The translations under genes and the position numbers were made by a program. Below the pieces are notes generated by a model. It saw only the letters and a list, made by a program, of their open reading frames with translations, searched no databases and was not told the origin of the DNA. DNA of 64,000 bases from an uncultured Bacteroides sp. (lineage in GTDB: Bacteria > Bacteroidota > Bacteroidia > Bacteroidales > Bacteroidaceae): contig CASELH010000043.1 of NCBI GenBank assembly GCA_949288715.1, positions 1 through 64,000 on the forward strand, read 5' to 3'. How positions within the stretch are numbered: position 1 is the first letter of the stretch; the number at the start of each line of letters is the position of its first letter. This document shows, one piece after another, positions 23,933-32,703 of this stretch.

Positions 23933-26638
23933 TTACAGGTTGTAGCTGAAGCCTACCTGGATGCCCGTGCCGCGCTCGTAGCGTTCCACCTCCATGGTGC
24001 GGCCGTCATTGGTCTTTTGGTTGAACACCACGTCCTGGTTGATGAGGTCGGTGGCCTCCAGTTTCAGGCTGAAGTGGTCGTTCAGTTTATAGGTCAGCAC
24101 CAGGTCCAGCGTGTGCAGGGCTTCCTGCTTCTCGTCGCCCAGGCCCGAGATGCCCACGGCGTGTATGCGCGGCCCTTGCAGGTTGTAGAGCAGGGTGGCC
24201 GTCAGTTGGTCGTTGTTGCGCAGGGTGGGCGCATAGCTCAGGTCGGCGTTCACCAGGTAGGGCGATGCGCCTTGCAGCGAGCGCTGGTTGTTGGTGTAGG
24301 CGCCGCCTTCGGGCAGCTTCACGCTGGTGTACATGTACGAGCCGTTCACGCCCAGGCGGAGGTCTTTCAGCAGTTCGCGGCGGAATTCTATCTCCACACC
24401 GGCGGCAGTGCCCGTGTCGGCGTTCTGGAAGGAGTGCACCGCCGCGCCTCCGGACAATGTCTGCGTCCGCTCAATGGGGTCTTGCAGAATCTTGGCATAG
24501 CCCGTGATGGAGAACATGTTCTCCGGATTCTCGGCATCAAAGCGCTCGTAGCGCAGGTCTATGTTGTAGTTGTATCCGTTCTTCAAGTCAGCATTACCAC
24601 GTATCTGCGCCGCGCCGAAAGACTCCTGGTAGAGGAAAGGCGCCATCTCGATGAACGAGGGCCGCGTCACGGTGCGCGATACCGATAGGCGCAGGCTGTT
24701 GCTTTTGTTCACCGTGTACTTCAGGTTCATGGCGGGGAAGAAGTCGTTTTGGGTCAGCTCGTTCCTTCCGGCCTGCCCGCCGTCGCTGTGATAGTTCACC
24801 CACTGCTTGTTGCGCTCGTAGCGGATGCCCACGTTCACCAGGAAATCTTCCACCGGGTAGTACTCCGTGTCGATGAAGCCCGCGTATATGGTGCTGCCGG
24901 CATCATACTGGTCTTTGGGCTGGCGGTCGTAGGTGATGCTGAAGTCGCCGTTTGCCAAGTTGCCGTAACCCATGAACTGGCTGGGCGTGTAGATGCTGCC
25001 AATGGCAGGGTCGAAGCCTGTGAAGTTGTAGTAGAAGCGGGTGGAGCGGAACGTACGCCCCTTGTCCTTGTAGGTAGCGCCGAAGCGCAGCAGGTTCTGC
25101 TCGCCGTAGCGGTAGGTGCTGCGCAGGTCGCCTACCCATTCGTCTTCGTCCAGGTTGCCGAAGTAACGCATGGTCTCCTGGCGGTTCAGCTTGAACAGGT
25201 GCAGTTCGCCGCGCCGGTTGTATTGGTACATGATTTGGCGGCGGTCCGGCTCCTCGCTGCTCGTCTTGCTGTACGAGCCGCTCCAGTTCACCGACCATCG
25301 GTCGCCCAACTCGTGGTAGCCGTTCACCTGATGGTTCTGCAACGTGTAGATGTGCGTCACCGAGTTGCTGCCCACCAGGTTATCCTCGTCGGGCGTGCGG
25401 CCTTGGCGCATCATGTAGTTGTTTTCCGCATTGCGGGCGTAGAAGAAGGTGTAGCCCACGTGGTCGGCCTTGCGCAAGGTGAGGCCCACGTTGGCCAGCC
25501 CGCCTATGCGCAGCTCCTGGCGGTATTTGTCGTACTCAAAGTAGTTTCGCGTGGTGCCCCCTGCCTCCAGCGTGCGGTAAAAGGCATCGAGCGTGGTCTC
25601 GTTGTTGTTGCTGGCATTCAGCGCGGCCAGCAGGCTCAGCTTCTGGTCGCCCACGTTCCACGTCTTGCCGCCCGAGACGCTGCCCCCGAATTCGGGCAAG
25701 CTGTTCACCTTCTTTACGTCGAAGTCCGTCTTGAAGGGATTCTCGCTCTTGATGGCCGCGTCAAACTCCTTCGGCTCCATGTTCAGCCAGCGGTCGTCGA
25801 TGCCCGGCGTGCGGAACAGGAAGCTTTGCTGGTCCATCTTGTAGAAGTCTTGGAAAAGGGTGTTGAAGCGTCCGCCCACGTTGAAGCTGATGGAGAAGAA
25901 GTCGCTCCCTGTATTCTCTTTCGTGCTGATGTCGATGTGCGCGCCGCTGTAGTCGGCAAACGTGCCGGCCTCGTACACCTTGCTCACGGTGATGTTGCGC
26001 ACCGTGCTGGCGGGAAACAAGTCCAGCGGGATGAGCTTGTTGTCCGGATTGGGCGAGGCAATGGGCAGCCCGTTCAGTGTGGTGGTGCTGTAGCGGTCGC
26101 CCAGCCCACGCACAATGAGCTGTCCCGCCGAGGCGATGGATATGCCCGTAATCTTCTTCACGCCCTCCTGCACGTTGCTTATGCCCTTCAGCGTCATCTC
26201 CTTGGCGCCCAGGTTCTCAATGGCCAGAGTGGCCTTCTGCCGCTCCATCTGCAAGGCGCGCTGACCCTCCAGGTTCTTCCGCGCGGTGACGGACACCTCG
26301 CCCAAGGTCTGCGCGTCGGCATCCATGGCAAAATCCAGTATCGTTTCATTCCGGCCCACCTTCACGTCGGCAGCGGTGATGTCTTTGTAACCCACATATC
26401 TCACCAATAAAGTATAAGTGCCCGCATCCAGCGTGAGGGAGTAGTTGCCATCCAAGTCGGCCACAGCTCCTACCGACGTGCCCACCACCTGCACGGTGGC
26501 GCCTGTCAGCGGCTCGCTGGTCTGCCTGTCGGTAATTGTGCCTTTGACAGTTCCTGCAAAGGCCGTCATTGTAATCAGTGTCAGCAGTAAAACGAGGAAG
26601 AATATTCTTCCCAAATCCAGTTGTGTACTCGTGTGCAT
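23933..26638 (-). CDS. TonB-dependent outer-membrane receptor
   Basis: 901 residues. Signal peptide to about residue 28 (ending TAFAG), then a carboxypeptidase-regulatory-like beta-sandwich (about 30-115: GTVKGTITDRQTSEPLTGATVQVVGTSVGAVADLDGNYSL is read there in two parts), a plug domain (GISNVQEGVKKITGISI, then GLGDRYSTTTLNGLPI) and a 22-strand-type barrel ending GFSYNL. It imports a large or scarce ligand with TonB energy. The following lipoprotein gene is its likely partner. Neither SusD nor enzyme genes are adjacent, so polysaccharide use is not indicated; a metal chelate, peptide or vitamin is equally possible. Confidence 0.88.
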   Translation of the reverse strand: MHTSTQLDLGRIFFLVLLLTLITMTAFAGTVKGTITDRQTSEPLTGATVQVVGTSVGAVADLDGNYSLTLDAGTYTLLVRYVGYKDITAADVKVGRNETILDFAMDADAQTLGEVSVTARKNLEGQRALQMERQKATLAIENLGAKEMTLKGISNVQEGVKKITGISIASAGQLIVRGLGDRYSTTTLNGLPIASPNPDNKLIPLDLFPASTVRNITVSKVYEAGTFADYSGAHIDISTKENTGSDFFSISFNVGGRFNTLFQDFYKMDQQSFLFRTPGIDDRWLNMEPKEFDAAIKSENPFKTDFDVKKVNSLPEFGGSVSGGKTWNVGDQKLSLLAALNASNNNETTLDAFYRTLEAGGTTRNYFEYDKYRQELRIGGLANVGLTLRKADHVGYTFFYARNAENNYMMRQGRTPDEDNLVGSNSVTHIYTLQNHQVNGYHELGDRWSVNWSGSYSKTSSEEPDRRQIMYQYNRRGELHLFKLNRQETMRYFGNLDEDEWVGDLRSTYRYGEQNLLRFGATYKDKGRTFRSTRFYYNFTGFDPAIGSIYTPSQFMGYGNLANGDFSITYDRQPKDQYDAGSTIYAGFIDTEYYPVEDFLVNVGIRYERNKQWVNYHSDGGQAGRNELTQNDFFPAMNLKYTVNKSNSLRLSVSRTVTRPSFIEMAPFLYQESFGAAQIRGNADLKNGYNYNIDLRYERFDAENPENMFSITGYAKILQDPIERTQTLSGGAAVHSFQNADTGTAAGVEIEFRRELLKDLRLGVNGSYMYTSVKLPEGGAYTNNQRSLQGASPYLVNADLSYAPTLRNNDQLTATLLYNLQGPRIHAVGISGLGDEKQEALHTLDLVLTYKLNDHFSLKLEATDLINQDVVFNQKTNDGRTMEVERYERGTGIQVGFSYNL

Positions 26639-26814
26639 GTTTCTTCTGTTTCTTAATTCCGGCGCAAAGGTCGGGCGGCAGCGTTACAAGGTTGTTACGG
26701 CGGGCTGACAATGTCTTTGCGTTTCCGTTACGGCAATGTTACGCGCTTCTCTATTGTAACTATTTATTATTTTCAAGTTTTTTCCCCTTGTAATCAAAAA
26801 ATGTTTATAATTTG

Positions 26815-27047
26815 AATTTTTGATTTTCTTATTTCTTTACAAATTTACTCTAAAAATAGCCATCTAACTATTTTATTTCCAATCTTTTACCTTTCAAAAT
26901 TGGTGCAACTATATACCTTCTTCGTACCAGGTTCGTACCCTATTCGTACCATGTTCGCTCTTCTCCCGTCGCTATAGAAGCGAAGGAGGAAGGTAGGAAA
27001 TGCGGACATGGTATGGCGGGAAAACGAGGATAATAGCGGGAAAATAC
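26815..27047 (+). repeat. Composite 11-bp-phased intergenic element, copy C
   Basis: The AT module (TTGATTTTCTTATTTCTTTA) lies at about 26817-26850. After about 65 bp, four TTCGTACC-type units recur every 11 bp: TTCGTACCAGG, TTCGTACCCTA, TTCGTACCATG and TTCGCTCTTCT. A hairpin TTCGC..GCGAA spans the last unit. TACCTTC at 26914 can pair with GAAGGTA at about 26990. The conserved box GTAGGAAATGCGGACAT follows. It points toward the small lipoprotein at 27320. Confidence 0.78.
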
Positions 27048-27319
27048 AACTAAATTATAAAATTATATTCCCCATATCAGAGCCTAAGGCATGTGGTAGG
27101 CGTTGGACGTAGCGGGATTCCCTAAGTTATGCGGAGGCTATCTATGGCTTTTTTATCCTTGTTGCTCGTTGAAATGAGCTGAGAAATAATACTATTTTAT
27201 CTATATATGATACTTTTTTGTCGTTGTTGATTTTTAGTCTGCTGAAAATTTGCGAGTGTTAAAAAGTATGCGGATATTGTGGGCGGCAAACCAGTTGTTA
27301 TTTTTACCAATAAAAGGCT
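27048..27319. other. Gene-free AT-rich spacer
   Basis: I see no ORF, promoter box or stable hairpin I can support in this stretch between element copy C and the 58-residue ORF. Confidence 0.4.
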
Positions 27320-27496
27320 ATGTATAAATATGCGTATTTTTCTATTTCTCTCTTATTGTCGTGTTGTGCAAAAATGGATGTCATGGCACAAGTGACAGTG
27401 ACATCGGATATGCTTATGGGTAAAGAGTGGGTTGCCCGATTCGATGTGGGGGAATGTTCCCACAATGCATTTATTATCACTTATAAATGTGAATAG
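27320..27496 (+). CDS. Short lipoprotein or exported peptide (58 aa)
   Basis: MYKYAYFSISLLLSCCAK looks like a short lipoprotein signal peptide with Cys15 or Cys16, followed by VMAQVTVTSDMLMGKEW, ARFDVGECSHNAF and a Cys-containing end. It could be a complete small lipoprotein or the truncated N-terminus of a larger lost gene; the AT-rich codon use matches the following gene. No family is recognised. Confidence 0.45.
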   Translation: MYKYAYFSISLLLSCCAKMDVMAQVTVTSDMLMGKEWVARFDVGECSHNAFIITYKCE

Positions 27497-27559
27497 GTAA
27501 CAAGACTTTCTATCAGATAAGGACAACGTAATAAGGACATATTATGTAAAGAAATAGTT

Positions 27560-28093
27560 ATGAAGAAGAAATATTACTCACTTTTTTTTGCACTGTTTAT
27601 TGTGCACACATGTTTATTAGCGCAGGTTACAACAAAACATTTTATCTGGAAGCCTGCTGTGGGTGGCGGAACTTCCATTGTGCCTAAGGACAAGGAAAAT
27701 GTGGTATTGAAAAAGCCGGAGGCTTATTTGGATTGGTCAAGTGTTGAAGGGTATATCCCATGGTATGAAGATGTAGTAGTGCAACCTTTCCAGACTTTAA
27801 TTGACAAGGGATATTTTTCTTCGAACAGAATGCAGGATTTGGAAAAGAATGCCAATATAAGAATTATTTCTTATTTTGATGAAAGCGGTATAACTTCTTA
27901 TGTCGAGTTTTGGCTTCCGGACAATGTAACGACAGCCTTGACTGACGAAGAATTGCATGTGATTAATCAGGCATATACGGGTGTGAAAATGGATTTGTCG
28001 TTTGCTGTCGGCAGGAACGGTTATGGAATGAAGATAGAAGAGTTCCATTGTTCCGGTTTTTTCGAGATTCCATTTGAAGATTTGAAATATTAA
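27560..28093 (+). CDS. Secreted protein of unknown function
   Basis: 177 residues with a clear cleavable signal peptide (MKKKYYSLFFALFIVHTCLLAQ). The mature part has YIPWYEDVVVQPFQTLIDKG, RIISYFDESGITSYVEFWLP and HVINQAYTGVKMDLSF, a mix of strands and helices. It may belong to a Bacteroides-restricted DUF family (possibly DUF5043), but I am not certain. Low GC relative to the neighbouring TonB and nuo genes suggests recent acquisition or an intrinsically AT-rich gene. The 58-residue lipoprotein ORF lies 63 bp upstream. Confidence 0.75.
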   Translation: MKKKYYSLFFALFIVHTCLLAQVTTKHFIWKPAVGGGTSIVPKDKENVVLKKPEAYLDWSSVEGYIPWYEDVVVQPFQTLIDKGYFSSNRMQDLEKNANIRIISYFDESGITSYVEFWLPDNVTTALTDEELHVINQAYTGVKMDLSFAVGRNGYGMKIEEFHCSGFFEIPFEDLKY

Positions 28094-28157
28094 TGCCTTT
28101 CCCCTGTTATATTTTTGTTTTTTGGATTCCCAAGGCTTGTAGGCTACTCCTGCAACG

Positions 28158-28721
28158 TCATTTTACTTTTGCCCTAATCCGACTCAGGCTCGCTTGCGTG
28201 ATGCCTAAATAGGTGGCGATGCTCCCTAATGGCAATCGCTGTAACAAATCGGGTTCTTTTTCCAACAACTCTTTATACCGCTCTGAGGCGATGGCGGACA
28301 GCATGGATATCAGCCGCTCCTCGGTGGCAAGCAGTTCCATCTCCGCATAGCGCCGCCCCCAATTGGCGATGTGCAAGTCTTCCGCAAACAGTTCCTTCAG
28401 CTTTTTCCTTTCCAATACATACAGCACGGAATCTTCCATCAGCTCCATCGTCTCATATCCCGGCTCGTCGTTCACATAGCCTTTCATGGAAACAAGGGTA
28501 GCCCCTTCCTTGCCTACCCAGAAAGTAATGTCCTTACCGTCCACCGGAGTGTAGGCGCGGACAATGCCTTTCTTGATGAAAAAGATGTTCTTCTCCACCT
28601 TGCCGCTTTCCAGCACCCGGAATCCTTTGGGGTATGAAACTTCTGTCAGGCATTGCTGCAACTTGTCCAGAGACGCATCCGGCATGGCATATCTTAGGTT
28701 GATGATTTGCTTTATATCCAT
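28158..28721 (-). CDS. Crp/Fnr-family transcription regulator
   Basis: 187 residues. An N-terminal cyclic-nucleotide-binding-type beta-roll (GFRVLESGKVEKNIFFIKKGIVRAY is the central part, read as two segments) leads through a dimerisation helix to a C-terminal helix-turn-helix (LPLGSIATYLGITQASLSRIR). No Cys cluster like that of Fnr is seen. It is divergent from the MFS transporter gene at 28942, the likely target. Effector unknown. Confidence 0.88.
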   Translation of the reverse strand: MDIKQIINLRYAMPDASLDKLQQCLTEVSYPKGFRVLESGKVEKNIFFIKKGIVRAYTPVDGKDITFWVGKEGATLVSMKGYVNDEPGYETMELMEDSVLYVLERKKLKELFAEDLHIANWGRRYAEMELLATEERLISMLSAIASERYKELLEKEPDLLQRLPLGSIATYLGITQASLSRIRAKVK

Positions 28722-28744
28722 AGTTCATTGCTGTTGTTGGTGGG

Positions 28745-28752
28745 CAAAATTA
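28745..28752 (-). promoter_or_regulatory. -7 box for the Crp-like regulator
   Basis: The minus strand reads TAATTTTG, a TAnnTTTG match, 23 bp before the ATG at 28721. Confidence 0.5.
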
Positions 28753-28843
28753 TAAAATAGCGCGCAGAAACGGGAATGAACAGTTGTTTTTTATCGGCAT
28801 TCGTTTTTTGCCAAATGCAAAAAGCCATTAAGGATAGCTTGCT

Positions 28844-28851
28844 TACTTTTG
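28844..28851 (+). promoter_or_regulatory. -7 box for the MFS transporter
   Basis: TACTTTTG lies 90 bp before the ATG at 28942. A short ORF of 26 codons begins at 28873 (MDMDGIKCFLDW) and overlaps the transporter start, so it could be a leader peptide. The transporter itself has a good GGAGGCGA ribosome site. Confidence 0.45.
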
Positions 28852-28941
28852 CGCCCGAATTTAATAAATCAATGGATATGGATGGGATAAAATGTTTCCT
28901 TGATTGGGCTGAAAGTAGTGTCATACTGAAGGAGGCGACAA

Positions 28942-30123
28942 ATGAAATATGAATTAAGGGAGAACCAAGGCATTCCGGCACCTCTGCTGGCTCTGATGGC
29001 AGTTGCTACCGGGCTTTCCGTTGCCAACTGCTACTACAACCAGCCTTTGCTGGGCAGCATGGCAAGGGATTTTGCAGTGAGCGACTTTTCTGCCAGTATG
29101 GTGGCTACATTGACCCAGATAGGCTATGTGGTCGGACTTATGTTTGTCATTCCGCTTGGCGATTTGGTTTCACGGAAGAAGCTGATATTGGTCAATTATA
29201 TTGTTTCAGCAGGCGCATTGCTTGCCATAGCACTTGCCCCAAGCATCTATTGGGTGTGGGGCGCGTCTTTGCTTGCCGGGGCATCCTCGGTGATGCCGCA
29301 GTTCTTCATCCCGCTGGTGTCTTACCATTCGGCACCTGCACACAAGGTGCGCAATGTGGGGATTATACAATCCTGCCTGCTCATAGGCATTCTTGGCTCG
29401 CGGGTGTTCAGTGGCTTTCTGGCTGATGTATGGGGATGGCGTTCCGTCTACTTCATGGCTTGTGTGTTTATGCTCGGGTGTTTTCTGCTGATTCATAAGA
29501 TGCTGCCTGTGCTGTCTGCCCGTTCACAAGAAAGTTATGCGGGTCTGATGAAGTCCTTGTTGCGCCTGCTCTTCAAATACCCGTACTTGCGTATCGCTTC
29601 GTTGAGGGCGGCATTGGCTTATGGCTCGTTCTTCGCTCTGTGGAGTTGCCTGGCTTTCCGGATGAAGCAAGAGCCTTTCTTTGCAAGTGACGATGTTATA
29701 GGGGCACTCGGTTTGTGCGGATTGGCAGGCGCATCTACGGTGGTTTTCATCAGCGGCTACATCCAAAAGTATGGTGCAAGGCTCTTCTCTATTGCCGGAG
29801 GATGCGTCATATTGGCTGCATGGTTGTTGGCATTCTGGGGGAATGACAGCTACTTGTGGATGATAATTGCCATCCTGTTGATTGATGCCGGCATGCAATG
29901 CATCCATCTGTCCAATCAAACCAGCGTGGTTGCCCTCGATGCATCTGCCATCAATCGGGTCAATACCATTTATATGACCATTTACTTCTTGGGCGGTTCT
30001 GCCGGCACATTTGTTTCCGGTCTGTTTTGGCAACATTATGGATGGACAGGCGTGATTGGGGTAGGAATTGCTTTTACCGTAGCTTCCTTGCTTGTCAGTT
30101 GCTTTAAGCCAAAAACAACATAA
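28942..30123 (+). CDS. MFS transporter
   Basis: 393 residues and about 12 transmembrane helices of the major facilitator superfamily. The motif-A-like loop is GDLVSRKKLI and helix one opens LLALMAVATGLSVANCYYNQPLLG, which resembles the sugar- or drug-efflux YgaY/Bcr-type group. It acts in the inner membrane; the substrate is not predictable from sequence. GGAGGCGA sits just before the ATG. Its divergent Crp-like regulator suggests controlled expression in response to a small effector. Confidence 0.88.
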   Translation: MKYELRENQGIPAPLLALMAVATGLSVANCYYNQPLLGSMARDFAVSDFSASMVATLTQIGYVVGLMFVIPLGDLVSRKKLILVNYIVSAGALLAIALAPSIYWVWGASLLAGASSVMPQFFIPLVSYHSAPAHKVRNVGIIQSCLLIGILGSRVFSGFLADVWGWRSVYFMACVFMLGCFLLIHKMLPVLSARSQESYAGLMKSLLRLLFKYPYLRIASLRAALAYGSFFALWSCLAFRMKQEPFFASDDVIGALGLCGLAGASTVVFISGYIQKYGARLFSIAGGCVILAAWLLAFWGNDSYLWMIIAILLIDAGMQCIHLSNQTSVVALDASAINRVNTIYMTIYFLGGSAGTFVSGLFWQHYGWTGVIGVGIAFTVASLLVSCFKPKTT

Positions 30124-30169
30124 AGGGGAAACCGGGTATCTTTTATGTGGACGATTGGCATTGCGCCTC

Positions 30170-30200
30170 TTTGGCAGTGTGAAAAATATGGTTATCTTTG
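30170..30200 (+). promoter_or_regulatory. Consensus promoter of the toxin-antitoxin module
   Basis: TTTG at 30170-30173, a 19-bp spacer and TATCTTTG at 30193-30200 form a full match to the Bacteroidetes -33/-7 consensus. This is the best promoter in the window. Confidence 0.8.
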
Positions 30201-30235
30201 CAAGGTACTACTACCCCGTAAAGAAAGGATTAGTG

Positions 30236-30481
30236 ATGGATACAGTAAAGCAACAACCCCAGAATTACTTACCGGGCGATGAACGGCGGCAGGATGGTGT
30301 GCACGAGGAGGCGATGGCGTATGTCACCCAATCCCGGCATTTGCAGGTATTGCCGCCTTGCCAGTTCACAGTGGAAGAACTGAAAGAGATATTACTTCGC
30401 TCGGAACTGGATGGCGATGGCGTAACTAATGATGCTTTTTTTGCAGAGTTGGAAAAAGAAGATGCTGAGTTATGGAGGTAA
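30236..30481 (+). CDS. Antitoxin of a type II module
   Basis: 81 residues and overall acidic. It ends FTVEELKEILLRSELDGDGVTNDAFFAELEKEDAELWR, here split, a helical acidic tail that would wrap the toxin. The N-terminal half does not match a known DNA-binding fold that I recognise. It overlaps the toxin start by ten bases, so the two are translationally linked. I chose the ATG at 30236 because it follows the consensus promoter; upstream codons in frame lie before the transcription start. Confidence 0.75.
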   Translation: MDTVKQQPQNYLPGDERRQDGVHEEAMAYVTQSRHLQVLPPCQFTVEELKEILLRSELDGDGVTNDAFFAELEKEDAELWR

Positions 30482-30807
30482 TTTGGCTGACAGAAGCACG
30501 TGAACAGATGAGAGCTGTGTATGCTTATGGAAAAGCAATGTTTGGTAGGAAAGTTGCCATGGAGTTTAGAACGAAAATCTATCAGCAAGCTAAATTGTTG
30601 GCAGATTTTCCCTATTTAGGGCCTATTGAAACTTGTGTGTCAGATTTGCCGTTATCCTACCGCAGCCTTGTGGTACATAGGCATTACAAACTGATTTATA
30701 GAATAGATGAGGCGCGGCAAACGGTGTATATTTCTGCCCTGTGGGACACACGCCGCAATCCGGCACAGTTGGGGGATGATTTGCCGTTTCATGAAGGCAT
30801 GGAATAA
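30472..30807 (+). CDS. RelE/ParE-family toxin
   Basis: 111 residues of the RelE/ParE fold, with WLTEAREQMRAVYAYG, the hydrophobic core LADFPYLGP, SYRSLVVHRHYKLIYRID and VYISALWDTRRNP. The C-terminal DTRRNP is the typical ending of ParE/RelE-like proteins annotated in Bacteroidetes. It would act in the cytosol on mRNA (RelE) or gyrase (ParE); which one cannot be told from the sequence. It is expressed from the antitoxin promoter. Confidence 0.85.
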   Translation: MEVIWLTEAREQMRAVYAYGKAMFGRKVAMEFRTKIYQQAKLLADFPYLGPIETCVSDLPLSYRSLVVHRHYKLIYRIDEARQTVYISALWDTRRNPAQLGDDLPFHEGME

Positions 30808-30824
30808 TGAAGCGGCATTATTCA

Positions 30825-30832
30825 TATCTTTG
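30825..30832 (+). promoter_or_regulatory. -7 box for the RDD fusion gene
   Basis: TATCTTTG matches TAnnTTTG, 24 bp before the ATG at 30857. The -33 box is unclear. Confidence 0.45.
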
Positions 30833-30856
30833 CATCAAGTAAAATCGTATAGGGTT

Positions 30857-32548
30857 ATGAAGAAACATTTATCTTTTCTACAGCGTTGCCTTGTTTTTCT
30901 GATTGATGCAACAGCCGCTTTTTTCCTTTATCACATAGTGGCATGGATAATCTCTTACTTTTATTTCTTCCCGTTTTTCCACGGTTTTTTGCTCATTTGG
31001 GTGCTGTATTACATCGTGGGTTATTGGGCATGCGGGCAGACGTTGGGATTGGCTTTCTTTCATGCCAGGCTGGCGGATGGGGGAGGCAGATGTCCGTTGG
31101 GCTTGCGCATTGTGTTGAGGGAAATTTTTACCAGTCTTCCGGGTATTGTGCTGTGGACCTTGGGGTGGCACTATCTGTTTATGCCTAAATCTTTGTTGCT
31201 CTGCCTGCTGTGTTGTGTCTTGGTGGCCTTCCGCAAAAAGGTGTTCAGAATTTCTTTTGTCAGGAGCGACGGCTATGGGTTACAGCCGGGACAATTGTCG
31301 GGTAAAAAAGTGATTGGGGCTTATCTGATGCTGATGGTGGTGGCTACGGCAGCGCGCATGGTAAATACTGTTTCTACAAATAATGTGGATTCCTTCACGA
31401 ATACTTTCCGGTATGCTGTCCCACGGCCTACACTGCACTCGGTGGGAAAGTACGTGGATTTTCTTGAGAAAGACGGCTGTCGGGATATCAATGACTATGT
31501 GTTGGGGCTGTTCAAGACGTATGACCACGTGATTCTTTGCGAACGTCTCCACACAGAGATGACGCAGTATGACATGATTTATAATTTGGTGACAGACCAA
31601 CGGTTTGTAGATAGTGTGGGAGTCATGTTTACCGAAGTGGGAAATGTAGACTCCCGAAATGCATATAAGACGTTTGTCAGCACGACTTTCCCAAATGATA
31701 CGGCAGTGGAAAAGGGGCTGGCTTCTTTCTTGATGGACAACCAGTCGGTTCACCTGCTTTGGCCTAATACCAACTGGTTCAATTTCCTTAATCGGATGTA
31801 TTATTTTAATCATGGACGCGACAAGCAGGTAGATATTCTTTTTGCAGATAGGAACTGGCTGGATAGAAGCCTGCTGTATGCAAGGGATAGCATCATGGCT
31901 GACAATATTATTTCCACCATCAAGGCAGACAGCTTGAAGAAGTCGTTGACTATCATGAACTACAGACATGCTTACCTGACGCCCGGCAATTGCGGGTATT
32001 ACTTGGAACGGGCATTCCCTGGCAAAGTGGCCAATGTCATGATTAACTCTTCCGGTATCAGTCTGCCGGCATTGTTGCTGGGAAAGGAGATGCTGGTTTT
32101 GCTTCAGCACGGCAAGTGGGATGTGGCATGTGAACAAGTTGAAAGCTCAGCTTTTGCATTTGATTTTGCTGGATCGCCTTTCGGAAAAGATGCGTTCGAC
32201 CATTTTGTTCTGCCATGGAGTCCGCTGAATGCCAAGTGCTATCAAGATATGTTTACCGGTTATATCTATTATAAATCTCCCTCAGAGCAGTATATAAGCA
32301 TGGGGTATAGCCATATGTTTGACCCTGAGAATGTGGAAAAACTCAAGGAAAGGAACTCTGTGCTGACTGGTTATTCCATGCGGAGTTGGGAGTTTTTGAA
32401 GAATGGTTTATATCGGCAACAAGGCACGGTTATTTACTATGAACAGGCTTGTATGGACAATACGGTTTATCTTGCCGTCTGTCTTTTTACGATACTTATT
32501 GCTTGTGTTATGCTTGTTGCCTGCAAGCATTCTGTAAAGCAGATATAA
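30857..32548 (+). CDS. RDD-domain membrane protein fused to an erythromycin-esterase-like domain
   Basis: 563 residues. Residues 1-150 form an RDD domain (LQRCLVFLIDATAAFFLYH, GYWACGQTLGLAFFHARLADGGG), inserted in the inner membrane. A large soluble domain at about 195-520 contains DHVILCERLHTEMTQYDMIY and VMFTEVGN, distantly like the EreA/ChaN-Tiki fold. A final transmembrane helix at about 535-555 ends in ACKHS. The earlier in-frame ATG lies inside the toxin gene, so 30857 is preferred. The fusion is unusual and the function is unknown. Confidence 0.7.
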   Translation: MKKHLSFLQRCLVFLIDATAAFFLYHIVAWIISYFYFFPFFHGFLLIWVLYYIVGYWACGQTLGLAFFHARLADGGGRCPLGLRIVLREIFTSLPGIVLWTLGWHYLFMPKSLLLCLLCCVLVAFRKKVFRISFVRSDGYGLQPGQLSGKKVIGAYLMLMVVATAARMVNTVSTNNVDSFTNTFRYAVPRPTLHSVGKYVDFLEKDGCRDINDYVLGLFKTYDHVILCERLHTEMTQYDMIYNLVTDQRFVDSVGVMFTEVGNVDSRNAYKTFVSTTFPNDTAVEKGLASFLMDNQSVHLLWPNTNWFNFLNRMYYFNHGRDKQVDILFADRNWLDRSLLYARDSIMADNIISTIKADSLKKSLTIMNYRHAYLTPGNCGYYLERAFPGKVANVMINSSGISLPALLLGKEMLVLLQHGKWDVACEQVESSAFAFDFAGSPFGKDAFDHFVLPWSPLNAKCYQDMFTGYIYYKSPSEQYISMGYSHMFDPENVEKLKERNSVLTGYSMRSWEFLKNGLYRQQGTVIYYEQACMDNTVYLAVCLFTILIACVMLVACKHSVKQI

Positions 32549-32610
32549 ACAAATTAATAAGTGGGTGTGTCAAAAAAACTATGAACGCTTTCAAAATGGT
32601 ATATATTAGG

Positions 32611-32665
32611 CGCGGATTTCGCGGAATAACACGGAATTTAATAAGCTTAATCCGTGAAATCCGCG
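32611..32665. repeat. Inverted repeat between convergent genes
   Basis: CGCGGATTT at 32611-32619 pairs with AAATCCGCG at 32657-32665, and CACGGAATT pairs with AATCCGTG inside it. It separates the RDD gene from the convergent nuo operon and may act as a terminator or be a dispersed repeat of the type common in these genomes. Confidence 0.55.
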
Positions 32666-32703
32666 TAATCCCCTTATTTCATTTAGCAGGGTTATATGGC
32701 CTT

